Position numbers and translations under genes: made by a program. A model generated the notes under the pieces. It ran no database searches and was not told the origin of the DNA. It saw only the letters and a list, made by a program, of their open reading frames with translations. A DNA stretch of 64,000 nucleotides from Effrenium voratum (lineage: Eukaryota; Sar; Dinophyceae; Suessiales; Symbiodiniaceae), in assembly GCA_963377175.1 (NCBI GenBank), contig CAUJNA010001513.1, positions 472,048-536,047 on the forward strand. The letters are read 5' to 3'. The stretch's first letter is position 1; each line of letters starts with the position of its first letter. This document shows, in pieces, positions 33,228-45,044 of the stretch.

Positions 33228-33500
33228 GTGGATGTTGTTTGTGCATGTTGCGTTCCGTGCGGGTTTGAGCATTCAGGTCTGAGTTTCAACATTGCCCCCT
33301 TTGCCTCTGGAAGCATGTGTTTGTGTTGCGCTGTATGCCGATTTGAATGCGCAGATCTGATTTTCCTTAAGCACGTATTTGCGCATGATGCATGCCATGC
33401 GAGGTTGAGTGCACAGGTCTGACTATTGCCATTGCGTTTCGTGAAGTGTGTTTGTGCATGTCGGGTTCCATACAGGTGTGCATGTGCAAGTTTGAAGGCT
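33228..33500. repeat. ~85-bp degenerate repeat (TGTTTGTGCATG..TTGAGYGCACAGGTCTGA)
   Basis: Four imperfect copies, each with GTGTTTGTGCATG, a variant of GCGTTCCGTGCGGGTTTGA and CAGGTCTGA. Later echoes near 33710-33775 (TTGCGTGCCGTGACGGATTG). Confidence 0.65.
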
Positions 33501-33599
33501 CGGGAAAAGTAACTTTGCTCTTAGACATGGTCTAGGGCTTGCTCAGGGATGTTTCTGGCGTCATTCTGACACCATGATCACATCGTTGTTCACGTCGAC

Positions 33600-35165
33600 T
33601 TGAATGCCATTTGTTCCACCCCTTCATTTGTCCCTTTCTATGCTTGGCTGCAACTGCGCAAGCTGCGTTTTGCATGAAGCTCCTTGCCGCCTATGGCAAA
33701 GTCTTTTCATGTTGCGTGCCGTGACGGATTGCATGAGTGTTTTTTTTTTTTGGCGTTTCTCGATGGATTGCATGTTTGCGGTACCATCCAGATCGCGAGG
33801 GTTGCATCAAATTTCACAGTGTTCCATGAAATGTATATGTTTCGTGCAGTTGAAGCTGCTTAGGATGCTGCTTTGGGGTTTTCAACTTGCTGGTCTTGCC
33901 CAATGCTTGAGGATGTCTACTGGAAAGATCCAAAAGGTTGAACAATCGATCAATATTGTCATGCACACGTGCATGCACTTGCAAAACAAGCCGCTTTTGA
34001 CGGGATGGTGCGTACCGGCGATATTTTGTCCTGCTCTCATACATGTTGAGCTCCGAAGGATGGTGCTCGCAGAAATAGCGCGAGCTCTGATGGCGCTCGC
34101 CGCACTCGGCAAGAGGCGGGCGAGTGACTTGGCAGGGCTCGTTTGTGCAATGACTAAGTTTCCTAGACACGCATCATCAACCAGATACCACAAAACCAAC
34201 ATGAGACTTTCTGCTGCAGCATGCATTGGCAAGCATAACTACTTGCCGCACCATTGTTTTATTTATAGCTCCCAGCAGGTCCCGATGTATTCGCCAATAT
34301 CCAAGCGGAGCAGTTCTGTTTGCAGAGCCGCGGAAGAGATGCGCTAACTCCCCAGCGGGATGGTGTTTGAATGCTCAGCGTTGCCACAAGACCTACTTGC
34401 CGTGTCACCGACAAACATAGTGGCTCATTTCTGTGTGTCGCCAGCCATGTTCTGCGACCGTGTTAGTTAGAGGTCGTGTTTCGAGTTTTCGAGACCTGAA
34501 GTGAGACTTGGTATCTATGACGTTCTGTGGCATACACTCCCTGCAGTCTTGCAGTAACCAGGAAAAGTTCGGGTGTCAAGGGGGCTGGTCGTTGGTCAAT
34601 TGCACATTCCATACTCAGCTTTTGGTTTGGCAAGACTCAGATCCGCCAGGCGTCCCGGCGTTTGCATGCCGAAGGTGCGGAAGTGGGAAGCCGCGTTGGA
34701 CTTGGATCTCTAACCTGATTGGTGTCCGGTGTGCTTTCAAGTTTTCTTGATTTTCTTGACAAATATACGTGGGTTCATTTTGAGAAACAACATCAAGTAG
34801 TATATCTATATGTGAGAAGTCTTGTGAACACTCCAAGTGCGTGACGGCCACCGGCTTGCGGTGAATGAAAGGAGTCCCTGCCTTTGGGAGCTGTTGGCTT
34901 TGACTGTTTTTGCGATGGAGAAGACGAGAGGCCATCACAAGGACGTTGAGTGTAAAAGCAAAAGCTGACATTGAGGCTTCATGAGTAACCGGGTCGCGAC
35001 ATGGGCTAAAGCTCAAAGATAGAAACAGAAGACCAACCAGTGACGTACTATCCGACATATTCCAAGCAAATCGAGTCACAGACCAAGCCAAACCACAAGG
35101 TCAGCAAGATAATACCCAGAAGGAGCTTAGCTTATTGGCGGGGGACGCCAAAGTGGGCTTCAGTG
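33600..35165. other. Unassigned sequence with weak plus-strand frame
   Basis: A 247-codon plus frame (33604-34347) is mostly Cys/Met/Leu-rich and not convincing. Its segment at 34045-34150 (LRRMVLAEIARALMALAAL then GKRRASDLAGL) could be a helical exon. Elsewhere nothing is recognised. Confidence 0.3.
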
Positions 35166-35277
35166 TCTGAGCACAAACCTGAAACCGCTTGATAAGCTTG
35201 ATGTTGAAAGGTGTGCCTCAAACAAACAAGAGAACCATGGAACGGAGACGGATTGCGTCATCCCTTTGTTTTGCAGG

Positions 35278-35455
35278 TTGCGGGTCTTCGAACCGTTGGC
35301 AGGCTTGCAGCTGGAGAGCAGCTCGGCCGCGGCCCCAGATGTCGGCGGCCCCATCTCCAGAAGCTCCCACGGTCTGTTTCAGCCGACGTGGGCTCTTTGG
35401 GCTCTGCCGGGGCTGAAATCTGGTGCCTGGTGCTTGCCTCACAAGCTGGCTGTTA
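35278..35455 (+). CDS. Possible exon after a good 3' splice site
   Basis: CTTTGTTTTGCAG ends at about 35277 and is followed by an open plus frame LRVFEPLAGLQLESSSAA then APDVGGPISRSSHGLFQP. Two other frames are open too, so the choice of frame is a guess. Confidence 0.3.
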
Positions 35456-35459
35456 ACAG

Positions 35460-38125
35460 GGGCTCATAGTCAAGAGCAACTTGAATACCTCCAGCCTTTT
35501 GCCCTCTTCAAGGTCAAGGACAAATGTTTGACGGTTCATACACTGAACCTACTGCACGAGATCCAATGCTTGACTGCAGGAGTTGAGCGCAAAGTCTACA
35601 AGCTGGGACGGCGTGGTGCTGCTAGGCATGGACGCAACCCAAGAGCCATTGGCTGAAGCAACGAAACAGAATGGTGCAGTGCAGAACGGCCCCAGAAATG
35701 AATGCCATGGATTTTGAATATGAGGAAGTTGAGAAGGGAGGAACACAAGTGAACTGATTGCATGGAAATAAACCGACACTGACAACTGGGAAGTGTTATA
35801 TGTGTCCACCCGCCATGGGCTTGATTGTCCATCTGCTGTACATTCACAATGAAGGCTGATTTACATAGCACATGCACCAACAACCAGCTGCATACAATCT
35901 GGGAGCAAACATGTGGATTTTCTTGTTGAGGAGTCGAGGAGACAAAAACAGTTTGGTTGCATGATTCTATCATAGTAGGTTCTCAGGTTCTCATGTCGCA
36001 CGTTGAGGTTGTGCATGCAAACTCAGCAAGCTGAGTTTCGATCGTATTAGGCTCCGTCAGTGGTGTCATTCAAAACCCACGGAGACGGACGAGATTGTCT
36101 CGACAGGGGCGCTGGCGCTGGTGCTGGTGATGTTCCTGGCTCGGGGCCTTACGCAGTGATGGGCCTTGCCGCCATCAATATCACGGGTACTTCATGAATC
36201 AAGATACGTGCTGTGACCGGGATCGGAATAAGGTAGATCTGGGTTGTGATATGAAAGCCTTGCCCACCTCAATCAAACGGCAGGGCCTTGAATCTGCAAA
36301 TAGATGAGGACACTGACACTGATACTTTCAGTATCTTTTGGCGAGCTCCCACGGCGGCATGATGCTTGCTTGCTTGGTTGCCAAGCCCAGAGTCAAGCCA
36401 GAACAGATGCTGCACTGTGCTGCTTGAGCAGACTCAACAGTCCTGTACTCACACCCAACATGACCACCTTTGTCTAAGTTGCAAACTAAAGTGACCCATT
36501 GTGTTTGCATGCGCTTATTTTGACGTTAATCACATTGCACCATGTCCAGTGCCGAGCGCGCCAAAGGATGTGGGGAAGTCCATGGAGTTTTCCGTGCCGT
36601 GCTTCCTTGCGAGTTTGTGTTCCAGAGGTCACAGGGATGCTTAAGAGGGGAAGGGGGAAGTGACAGGTAGGCGAGGGCTTCTGCGAAGGAGCCAAACCAT
36701 GGGCCAACGCAAATTGTGGGATTGAGCCGTCATAGTTCAACAACATGCCTCAATGAGCACCTTCGAACAAAAAGTCTCATCAAGTATGTTGATTTCAGCA
36801 ATCCAACAGCGCGGTTCAAGGCTGTTTAGCATGTCAGGCAGACAATGCAGCATTGTCAGACTGTATGACAAGCTTATCCAGGATGACTGCAGTGGAAGCA
36901 GCGGCAACATGCAATGGTCAGAAAGAGGTGTTTCTTTAGGGGACCACCCCCACAATTTTGGTTTCTTCTCTCTAAAGCCGCCCAAAAAGTGGCACCCTTA
37001 ACAAAAGACACAGCCATTAGGCCCAGAGATGCGCTATCCATGGCAGGCATTTGGTTTGCTACAACTTGGTGTGCCTTCGCGTGCCCGACGTGCTCGGCCG
37101 CTTGTCGATGATCACAGGCAACCGGTGTCAGTTGCCCGAATGTAGATGCGAACTTTCAGTGTCAGACTCTTGAGATTGGCCACCAGACCCTGGCTGGCTT
37201 CTGGGCGTTTTGCTGATTTCCAGATATGGACCAAGCAAGATTAGTGATTGGGCTGAAACGCATGCACAGATGACAGTGGAACTGCCAAAGAGGCATGCAG
37301 AGCCATAAATCAAGCTGGATTGGCCAGTGCCAGTTCGCTCCGCCTGTCTGCCAAGGTCACTGGGTTGTCATGACAGTGGCTGGATTGACTGACTGGCTCG
37401 ATTTGATATTGACGCTGCCATCACAGATGGCGCTTCGCAGCTGGGTCGTGTTGACGCCATCAACAACGGCTGGCTGCTGCTATGTGGCACTGTGTTGTAG
37501 CGAGCTTTGTTAGGGAAATGGTTGGCCGCTTTGCTGCTATCCAGAACAATTCGCTCACGACATAAAGAACTCCACTGAGCACGGCCCGATTTCCTTCCTA
37601 AGCGACGATGGCAGGCAAATGTCCCCCGGTACAACCACTACAGCCATTTCGTTTGCCTACATGGGCGCGATGCAGGCGCAAAGTTGAGAGGCCTTGCATG
37701 AGCCCAGCAAAATAGTCGGCGTTCTTCGAGCCAGGTTCTCTCATTTGATGCGTTTCCCCAAAGGGTGGAACTTAAGTGAAGTCGGGACTTTGAGAGACCT
37801 GCACATAGTGGTTCGGGCTTGTCTCTGTCATGCACCATGCTCATGTTTGCCTCGAACAGCACGGTTGACAAGGATTCAAGGTCGCTGGATCCGCATGATT
37901 CGTGACAGCATTGGACGTTTGATTGTGCTCAGGCATTGACACTGTCTAGAAATGCCTTGCAAGCATGTTCTGACTGCTGGAACAATTATGTATTTCAAAT
38001 ATTTTGATTCGAGTAGCAATTTGGCCTCTCCCTGAATGCCTGTAGTCCAACATCAAGAGGAATCAAGAGGGCTTTGGTGGCAGACGCCCATTTGGAAGTT
38101 TCAATGTGGTGAAGCCCTGCTGGGT
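35460..38125. other. Unassigned sequence
   Basis: A short plus frame at 36078-36152 (PTETDEIVSTGALALVLV, then MFLARGLTQ) resembles a C-terminal membrane anchor but stands alone. Other frames are not convincing. Confidence 0.35.
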
Positions 38126-38127
38126 AG

Positions 38128-38268
38128 TTGGAAGAAGATCAACGGGAAACAAGCCTTTTTTGGGACCGCTATTTTGAGAATCCCGCCAAGCGGCCGAAGA
38201 GAACGTTTGGTCAGGCCTACTTGGTGGCACTGAAGTGGGTTTGCCGGCACATGAGCGCCTGGCACTAA
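38128..38268 (+). CDS. Probable exon, unknown protein
   Basis: Directly after TAG at 38125-38127 the plus frame reads LEEDQRETSLFWDRYF, ENPAKRPKRTFGQAY and LVALKWVCRHMSAWH, then TAA. The mix of charged and aromatic residues and the clean 3' splice-like border make this a good exon. No family recognised. Confidence 0.5.
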   Translation: MEEDQRETSLFWDRYFENPAKRPKRTFGQAYLVALKWVCRHMSAWH

Positions 38269-38367
38269 GAAAACTAGTGCATGACTCCATTTAAGGCCCT
38301 CAATATAGTGGATTGGGAGATGAAAACCCAGGTCCAATAATCTTTGCCGATGTCTCCCGTTCTGCGA

Positions 38368-38585
38368 TTTGCATGGTTCGAGAGCGCGAGAATCAACCAG
38401 CGAGTCAAAGGAGCTACTTGAAGTGGATGAGTCATTCTTCAAGATCTGGCCTTGGCAAATCAAGAAACCATACCACGCCACAGGTTCAGGGGGGAAAGGC
38501 ATTCTCGGCAGCCATTCCGATGGAGCTTTTTCCGCGGAAGTCCATCCCGAAGCCAAGGCGCCGGACATGTTCCCCAGGTTTCACT
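38368..38585 (+). CDS. Possible exon, unknown protein
   Basis: The plus frame reads RARESTSESKELLEVDE, SFFKIWPWQIKKPYHAT and HSDGAFSAEVHPEAKAPD. It follows the better exon at 38128-38268 on the same strand. The minus frame over the same bases is Ser/Pro-rich and less likely. Confidence 0.35.
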
Positions 38586-38986
38586 TTATAGCTCAGATGC
38601 GCCTCGGCCTTTTTAGATTTTGGCGTCGGTGTCACCTTAGGTTTTTGTCACTTTTGTCCTTGAGCGCTGGTGTTTCAGCACTGGGGCTGGTTGGAGACCT
38701 CACAACGTCGCCAAATGCTCTCGAAGGCTGGCACACGTAATGATCAAGCTGTCGTTCAAAACACCCATCCAGTACCTGGCTTCGAACAATGGACAGTTGA
38801 ACAGTGTGACATTGTCTTGCAAAGCTTTTGGAGTGGTTGGCACAAGTCTAGGCAGGGTTCCACTTTTTGACTGCACCAGGGTAGACGTAAACCCAGGCTG
38901 GCTCATTCCCCCCCAACAAGGAGAACCCCTGATTTTATGTAAGTCTATCTTGGGGTCAAACATTTGGGATCCCTGGTCTAGATGTG

Positions 38987-39120
38987 CAAGGTGTGGCCAC
39001 GTGAACTGTTTTGGTCAGCGCCCGACAGGTACTACTACCTCTTCTGGCTGCATGCTCAGCACCGGTCCATTGCTGCTGGCTTTTACTGTTTGCCACATGT
39101 CATAGCCAGCGCCTTGCCCA
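38987..39120 (+). CDS. Probable exon, Trp/Tyr-rich
   Basis: After GATGTGCAAG the frame reads VWPRELFWSAPDRYYYL, FWLHAQHRSIAAGFYCL and PHVIASALPTYSM. Rich in aromatic residues and coding in appearance; unknown family. Confidence 0.45.
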
Positions 39121-39177
39121 CTTATTCGATGTTCCTTCCTCAAGCCTGCTCTCCTTCAGCATGTCATGCAGCTTGGT

Positions 39178-39305
39178 TGATATTGGTTTCTTCGATTTGA
39201 TCTTTGTGAATCCTGTTTGGTCTTTGTCAAATGTTGTGGACGAAGGAATATTTGCCCGGTGGTGTCATTTGTTTGCACACTCACTGTTAGCGCAAGCGAA
39301 GGTAT
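39178..39305 (+). CDS. Possible exon
   Basis: The plus frame reads DIGFFDLIFVNPVWSLS then NVVDEGIFARWCHLFAHS and stops near 39307. Close to the exon at 38987-39120 and on the same strand. Confidence 0.35.
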
Positions 39306-39774
39306 GACTCGTAAAAGACGCGTGTCTGAAATTTGCGCCACGGAAGTGCAAGCTAGGAGCTGAATGAGGGATTTGCTTCTCACCGTGTCCATTTGAGGTA
39401 CATGATGCTAATGGTTTTGGCGCCTGGCGGCGTGGACGATAGGAATTTTTGGATGATGGCGGCGGTCTCAGGAATTCAAGCCCTGCGAATGCTGTGATTG
39501 CGTATCAGGCAGACTTGAGCAGCAAGCACGGTTGGTGCCCAACTACTTGAACAAGCCAATCTAAATACTACTTCAGCATTTCAGTACTTGTTCCTGAAGT
39601 ACAAATGACTGTCAGTGCACAATTAGTGAATAATTCCGCGATTAGAGGGGGCTTGCCATAGTTTGAAAGAAGCAACGTTGGACTCTTGCAGTGTGAGACC
39701 ACTTCAAGGCATGGCTGTGGAACGGGGCTGGACAGGATTGATTCTGGATTCTGGACATGTTTTTGAGTTGGATG

Positions 39775-39945
39775 CGTGTTTGTCAGTGGATTTCGCTATT
39801 TCAGCACAAAGCCCAAAGTGAGACGCTTCCTCATGAATTCAAGGGTTATCCATTTCAAGTGGAACCTTTTTTTCAACCTGCAATGTCCTGGTTCAATCCA
39901 AGGCCTTCTTATTGCATGCACAACACCCGCGAGTGGCAAGTGCAT
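39775..39945 (+). CDS. Probable exon, unknown protein
   Basis: The plus frame reads QHKAQSETLPHEFKGYP, FQVEPFFQPAMSWFNPR and PSYCMHNTREWQVH. Coding in composition. It may be joined to the next block, which carries a CxxC motif. Confidence 0.45.
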
Positions 39946-40029
39946 CACTTAGGTTGTTTTCTTGAATGGCACATCGCTCGTCAGCAATGCTGGCGTTTTG
40001 AGCCTCACTCGCGCACGGGACCTCAGATC

Positions 40030-40263
40030 TTGTCCCACTGGTGTTTGCCTTAATATGGTGTCAAGATTCAAGGATGAAGGACAGTTGTGGGGAGCCCAAT
40101 TGTGGGATAAGTTGACCACGGGAACGATCAAGACTTCGATCTGCTGCAAATTGTGCGGAACACATTTGCGCTACTCAATGGCTGTTGTGGACGTTTGCGC
40201 TGGCTATCTGGTTGAGGAGGCAGACTTCGCACTGGCAAGCCCAACACCAATCCGTTCCCCCTA
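40030..40263 (+). CDS. Probable exon with CCxxC motif
   Basis: The plus frame reads RFKDEGQLWGAQLWDKL, TTGTIKTSICCKLCGTHL and RYSMAVVDVCAGYLVEE, and stops at 40263. The CCKLC pair could be half of a zinc-binding site. A similar arrangement (AIRCRQCHAQVRLYG) is found at 45240-45290. Family unknown. Confidence 0.45.
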
Positions 40264-40489
40264 ACAATAGAGGTTCTCTACTAGTAAGATTGTTTTTCTA
40301 AAACCCTCACGGCCCCAATTCTAAATTAGAATTGCCCAATTTGACATGTGGGGCCCCCCCTGCCATCAGTCACCAAGCATCCCTTCTGGGCAAAACAAAA
40401 CTGGTGGCAGCTCCCTTTGTAGTTCCCTACCCAAAAACAAGGATCCGCTAACTTGTTTGAGCCCGAAAAGGAGGGAGTACTTTGATAAC

Positions 40490-40683
40490 CAAAAATGTGA
40501 ATTGGACACCCCAAACCCGGAACTGGGGACCCCCCAATTAAACAAGCATCTCGGGCTGAATGTTTTTGAAATGAAAGGGTATCGCAGAATTCTTCGCGTG
40601 CCTCCGACCAGCGTAGATAGAACAATAACCATCGAGTCAGTGAAAGTCAGTTGGACGTCCACGGGTGCAGTGGCCAACTGAAA
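40490..40683 (+). mobile_element. Fragment of a LINE-type retrotransposon
   Basis: The plus frame reads LGLNVFEMKGYRRILRVP and PTSVDRTITIESV before a stop at 40682. The pattern FEM-x-x-YRRILR(V/I)-x-x-(S/T)-x-x-x-x-x(N)-x-x(V) is familiar from the region just after the reverse transcriptase in many non-LTR retrotransposons. The rest of the element is not visible, so this is a remnant at best. Confidence 0.45.
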
Positions 40684-40689
40684 CGTATG

Positions 40690-41275
40690 CGGAGGCGTTT
40701 TGTGCTTCAAGCAGATCTAAATATTTTGATTTGCAAACTTGCAACATCGAAACCATGTCAAGTCCAACGACAAGGGATCTTTGCTTGAAAGCTCCGCCCA
40801 CGTGTTTCTACATATTATGTAATATATATATATATGTTCATATTAATTGCGTTTGTCCTACCCATCTTTAACAAATGAACGTCATTGAATAACTCGTCGC
40901 CGAAAGAGCCATCACCGAAAGGCACCACCCACAGTTCTTGCAATGAATGCCGAATTGTCTCTTCAACAAAATGACTCGTTCGAAAGCGGACTTGGACGAA
41001 GTCTGCGCTTTCGCCCTGCCCAGCCTCATCTGCACCATGCCTCACATGTGTGCGCTCCCTTTTCCCTGTTCTACGTGGCTGGGATTGAACATTCTGAAGT
41101 GCATGTGCTGCAAGGTCGTAGCAGTAACGGATTGTCCATTACTGCTCAGCATTTACAAATAGGATTTCTGCGCTCAGCGATTGCGGCTCACGCGTTGCAA
41201 AACATGTATCCCCCGGGCAGGTTTTTGAGTCAGGAGGGGGAAGGGGGAGGGACGCGTGTTATTGTTTGGGGAGAG
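40690..41275. other. Unassigned sequence with AT microsatellite
   Basis: AT repeat at 40822-40835. No gene recognised. Confidence 0.4.
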
Positions 41276-41281
41276 AGGATT

Positions 41282-41440
41282 ATGCGCTTCACTGTGTTGG
41301 GCCTGGTGCTGGCGGTTCTGGTGGTGGCCACCGAAAGTCTGCATCCCCGACGAGGGCTTTGGGGGTTGGGCTTTCCGGCGGCCCAAACCCAGCAGCGCAC
41401 ACGTACACCTATCTTTCTGCATCCCTCGGAGCCAGGGCCC
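41282..41440 (+). CDS. First exon with signal peptide
   Basis: ATG at 41282 starts MRFTVLGLVLAVLVVATE then SLHPRRGLWGLGFPAAQT: a short basic start, a hydrophobic core of about 14 residues and a small-residue cleavage region. This suggests a secreted protein or, in a dinoflagellate, one sent to the plastid through the secretory route. The exon end is unclear; GT at about 41402 would be one donor. It may continue in exons at 42150-42747. Confidence 0.45.
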
Positions 41441-42149
41441 AGCTCAGCGCTCTGCAGCTGTCTGACTCAACCGTCTAGCTGCACACTGAATTGCCTATCC
41501 CACTCCCCTCAGACGTCGGAAATGCAATTGTATTTATAACTGCTCTCGTGCGCTTTGAAAGCCCGTTGCGAGTCGGCACCAGGTGGCAGCACCCGGTAGT
41601 CCAGGGGATTGCCTTTTTGCATTCATGTTCAGGGGACACGCAATCATGTAGGCACGACGGCAAGCAAAAAAGTGCCTCAAGGGCCCCAAACCGAACTGGA
41701 AACTGGGTCCAGAAATCCAGTTCTCTCCAGCATGGGCCTCCAAACTGTGCATTTCTGGTTCTGGAGTCCCCGTTGGCCAAGAACCAGCAGTTGCAGTTTC
41801 TTCCTTGTCCTCATCCAATTTGGGCAGTACTAAAACCCCCCTGTTTCGCAGAAAACAACAACGACTGTATAATATAAAGCTCCCATCCTATTGGTGCACG
41901 ATCGCGTCTCCCTGCAACAAGCAGAGACTCCCCTTATCCCATTCTTCTTCAACCGTGCTCTCCCACTTGTTGCAAACACGACCCTCCTCTTTGTTTGCCT
42001 TTCTCTCCGAGGGAGTGATGAAAATGGGGTAGTCTGGAAAGATACTTAAGTTGGCGCCATCACACAACTGGTGGCTTTCAGGGCCAATGTCAGTCGGAGC
42101 TTAGGTCTTGGTGAATGTGCTCCATGGCTGGGTGATTACTGTTATAGCT

Positions 42150-42747
42150 GATTGGCGATGGCTGATGGCTGAGATGGAAGGCGTTGGGGGGCATTCTCAA
42201 CTTCCAACTCCAGAACAGGTCTTGTGGACCACTTTCCTGGAAAGGGAGCCGTTGGCGCGCAGAGGCATTTTTGCGACCGGGGCCGCTCTAGCCTGGTTGG
42301 AGGGCGGGCACTCTGGGCAATTGGGCGGAGCTGGACCAGGTGGGCTTTCAACCTCCAATTCAGGTTGTTTGGACGTGCTACTCACTGTTCAAAGGCCTGA
42401 AGGGCATCCAAGGCCAATAGAAAAACAATTGAGGTTGCTTTTCCCAGCAAAAACGTCGCGAGGCCACCTGATCGGAGGACTTCTCGCAGAGAGAGCCTTG
42501 AAGGACTTCGCTTTCCCAAGCTGGAACCATACGACAAATTTTGCCGCGGCCTGTGCCAGCAGCTTCGGAGCTGCCAGGTCTGGGCTGCCAGACCCCCCTC
42601 TCAAGGTCCTCTTTGACTCCAAGCTGGCTGTGCAGGAGAGATGCCGAAGGGGCACAGGCAGCTGTCCGTTTTTTTTTGCAGGTCACTGAGGCTAAGGAGA
42701 CCATCCCAGAGAAATCGGACACAAAGAGGCAGGCTAGAAAAGCATGA
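42150..42747 (+). CDS. Exons of a plus-strand gene with clear last exon
   Basis: The frame from about 42170 reads LWTTFLEREPLARRGIFA, later EKQLRLLFPAKTSRGHL and LIGGLLAERALKDFAFPS, up to FDSKLAVQERCRRGTG. A poly-T tract ending in GCAG at 42681 is a good 3' splice site, and the last exon then reads VTEAKETIPEKSDTKRQA before RKA and TGA at 42745-42747. The link to the signal-peptide exon at 41282 is a guess based on strand and distance. Confidence 0.4.
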
Positions 42748-42749
42748 TG

Positions 42750-44040
42750 AAGGTATGAACCATGCCCGTCGCCACGGGCATTTGTGTTGGATCAGAAGGC
42801 AGATTATTTGTCATACATGACATAAGCTGCACCAACATTAACAAACAAACACATGCACTTTTGCAAGCTCAAGCTTGGGTCGTTGCTACCCTGAAAGTGT
42901 CCATCTGTAGTAAGGTTTACAGCACAGCACATTGAAGAAATACCCACTGCAATGATAGCCTGAGCCGCCCTATATAACAGCGCAAACCAGACCGTAAGAG
43001 CTATTCCTAGAAACACACCCGGTGGCCAAAAGTGAGTGAAAACCATGGTCACTCGCAAGTAAGTACCGGCGTGTTGTGTGTGCGTGTGTGAATGGACTTT
43101 GTAAAAGTAGGTACCCGGCACCACAAAGATCAGACTTTTCGAGATGAGAGGTTCGGCTGTGGCAATTTACATGGTGATTTGGAATGTTGTAACTTCAGAA
43201 GAGACATGCTGTACATTCAAGATGGGCATGCTGTACATTGAAGGGCGGCACCCACTTCGCCTTTCAATGTCATTGCCACACATGCATCAGATGCATGTTT
43301 CGAAAACTGCGGTCACAGCACCATCCATAGTTGGTCACGGTTGCGCTGGTCGCCTGGTATCAAACACCTTTTTTGTCTTCCTTTTATCAAGCACCCTTCA
43401 TAGTTTCGTCAATGTTCCGAACCCAACATCACCATGTAAATGGCTACATTTTCCGACCTTGGTGGTGCCGCGTCGCTAGAATACTGAAAGGACCAGTGTC
43501 TTGAGCTATGTATGAATGACTCTAAACAGGAGAACTATCCAAACCTCAAGAGATTCCGTTTTTGAGTTTAAGCCATGCAGTGTTCAAGGTGTGACCATGC
43601 CATTACGAGTTGTGATTTCGAGCAACAAGCACTGAATAAAAAGCTTTGTCTTGGTGGATTTGGAGGGCTGAAACATCCAACACTGCACAAGGGACAAATC
43701 AATGAACATGTTGAATGCTTGAAGCTTCAAAACCGCCAACTCGAGAGTTCCAGCAAATCACAGAACAACTAGGTCCTATGTCCGGGTTTGCACACTTTGT
43801 TTGTTTGGGTTTGGTTGCATTCTTGGGGGAAACCATCGACCACTCCGAGAATTCACAAAATAAGCTCCTCGAGAATTCCAGCAGTTGTTTGTGTTGTTTT
43901 TTGAACAAAGCAACATGTCAAACCTTGTGCCCCTTGCCTAAGCCACTTAGGGTCTGCAAAGTGGTTTTTGCAAATGTTGGAACTCTTGAGGCATGACCCG
44001 CAACCCTCTGGACCCAATCGATGTTGTTGCCTCGTCAGGG
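42750..44040. other. Unassigned sequence
   Basis: No exon or repeat that I can defend. Confidence 0.4.
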
Positions 44041-44049
44041 CATGCACAT

Positions 44050-44375
44050 CATCTACAGAGACTCAGCTAGAAACTGTGCTCGAACTCGGCTGCAAACACG
44101 ATAGGCATATGGTGAGATGTCTAGACTTGTGCTAGACACATTGTAAACACGCGCTATTTTTGTGGGCATCAGGCTAGACATACGCACCCCAATGCTCCAT
44201 GTACTGATAGACTTAGGCTAGACGTAGACACAAGCTGACCCCGGTAGACACGGACGCGGTAGCTGGAGAACACATGTAATATGCCCTAGAAATGCTGGAC
44301 ACATGCTAGGGCTATGTTAGGCAAAAACGACAAGACAAGTGATTACACCAGATAGACACCAGCTAGCATGGGATA
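44050..44375. repeat. Degenerate GCTAGACA minisatellite
   Basis: Scattered GCTAGACACA, GGCTAGACGTAGACACA and CTAGAAATGCTGGACAC words at irregular spacing. Confidence 0.55.
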
Positions 44376-44574
44376 TTTGACCGGAATGGCTCCTTTTTCT
44401 GCGAGTCATTCCCGCCTTTCGGGGAGCGTGATGATACCAGAGCAAAAAACCACGCGCTACAAATCGATGCGCTAAATACAAGCACAAACAGAGTCATATA
44501 CTGAATTCAGCACTGATTTTTGGAGCATCATCAATGATACAGCAGCTACAAACCATTTTTCGCTGTATTTAGTT

Positions 44575-44985
44575 TAAGCACAGCACCGAAAGCAACCACC
44601 ACAGCACCTTGAGCACACTGAATAGCTTCTTGACCAGCACCCAGAACGGCACAGGATCGCCAAACATGCACTGCCAGCAGCCACCCTGAGCACACAAAAT
44701 AGCACCCACAACAACCACCACAACAACAGCAGCAGCAGCAGCGACGACGACGACGGCGACGACGACGACAACAACAAGAACAACAAAAGAAACCACAACA
44801 ACCCTCCCAGCCAAACAAGCCACTTTGAGCCATGAAACACACCAAGACTAGCACCCACAACAGCAGCACCTTGGAACAAGCATCGTCAGAAATTGACACT
44901 GCACCTTAAACAGCACCCGAACCGCACCGGAACACCAGCAACAGCACCCGGCTGCATCGCAAAAACAAGCGCCGCCGGAAACTGC
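44575..44985. repeat. CAGCAC-rich tract with CAR/GAC trinucleotide core
   Basis: Flanks of AGCACC words and a core of (CAA)(CAG)(GAC)n at 44705-44795. Confidence 0.85.
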
Positions 44986-45044
44986 AACCAATAGCCTCGA
45001 AGCCGCACCATTGCCAGCACCCTGACCAACACCACTCTAGCTTC

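Noticed and set aside
33604..34347. 247-codon plus-strand frame as a gene
   Set aside because: Cys/Met/Leu-rich with no domain character; the opposite strand is open too; only a short internal part looks plausible.
44546..44899. Arg- or Cys-rich minus-strand proteins
   Set aside because: Derived from the CAR/GAC trinucleotide tract.
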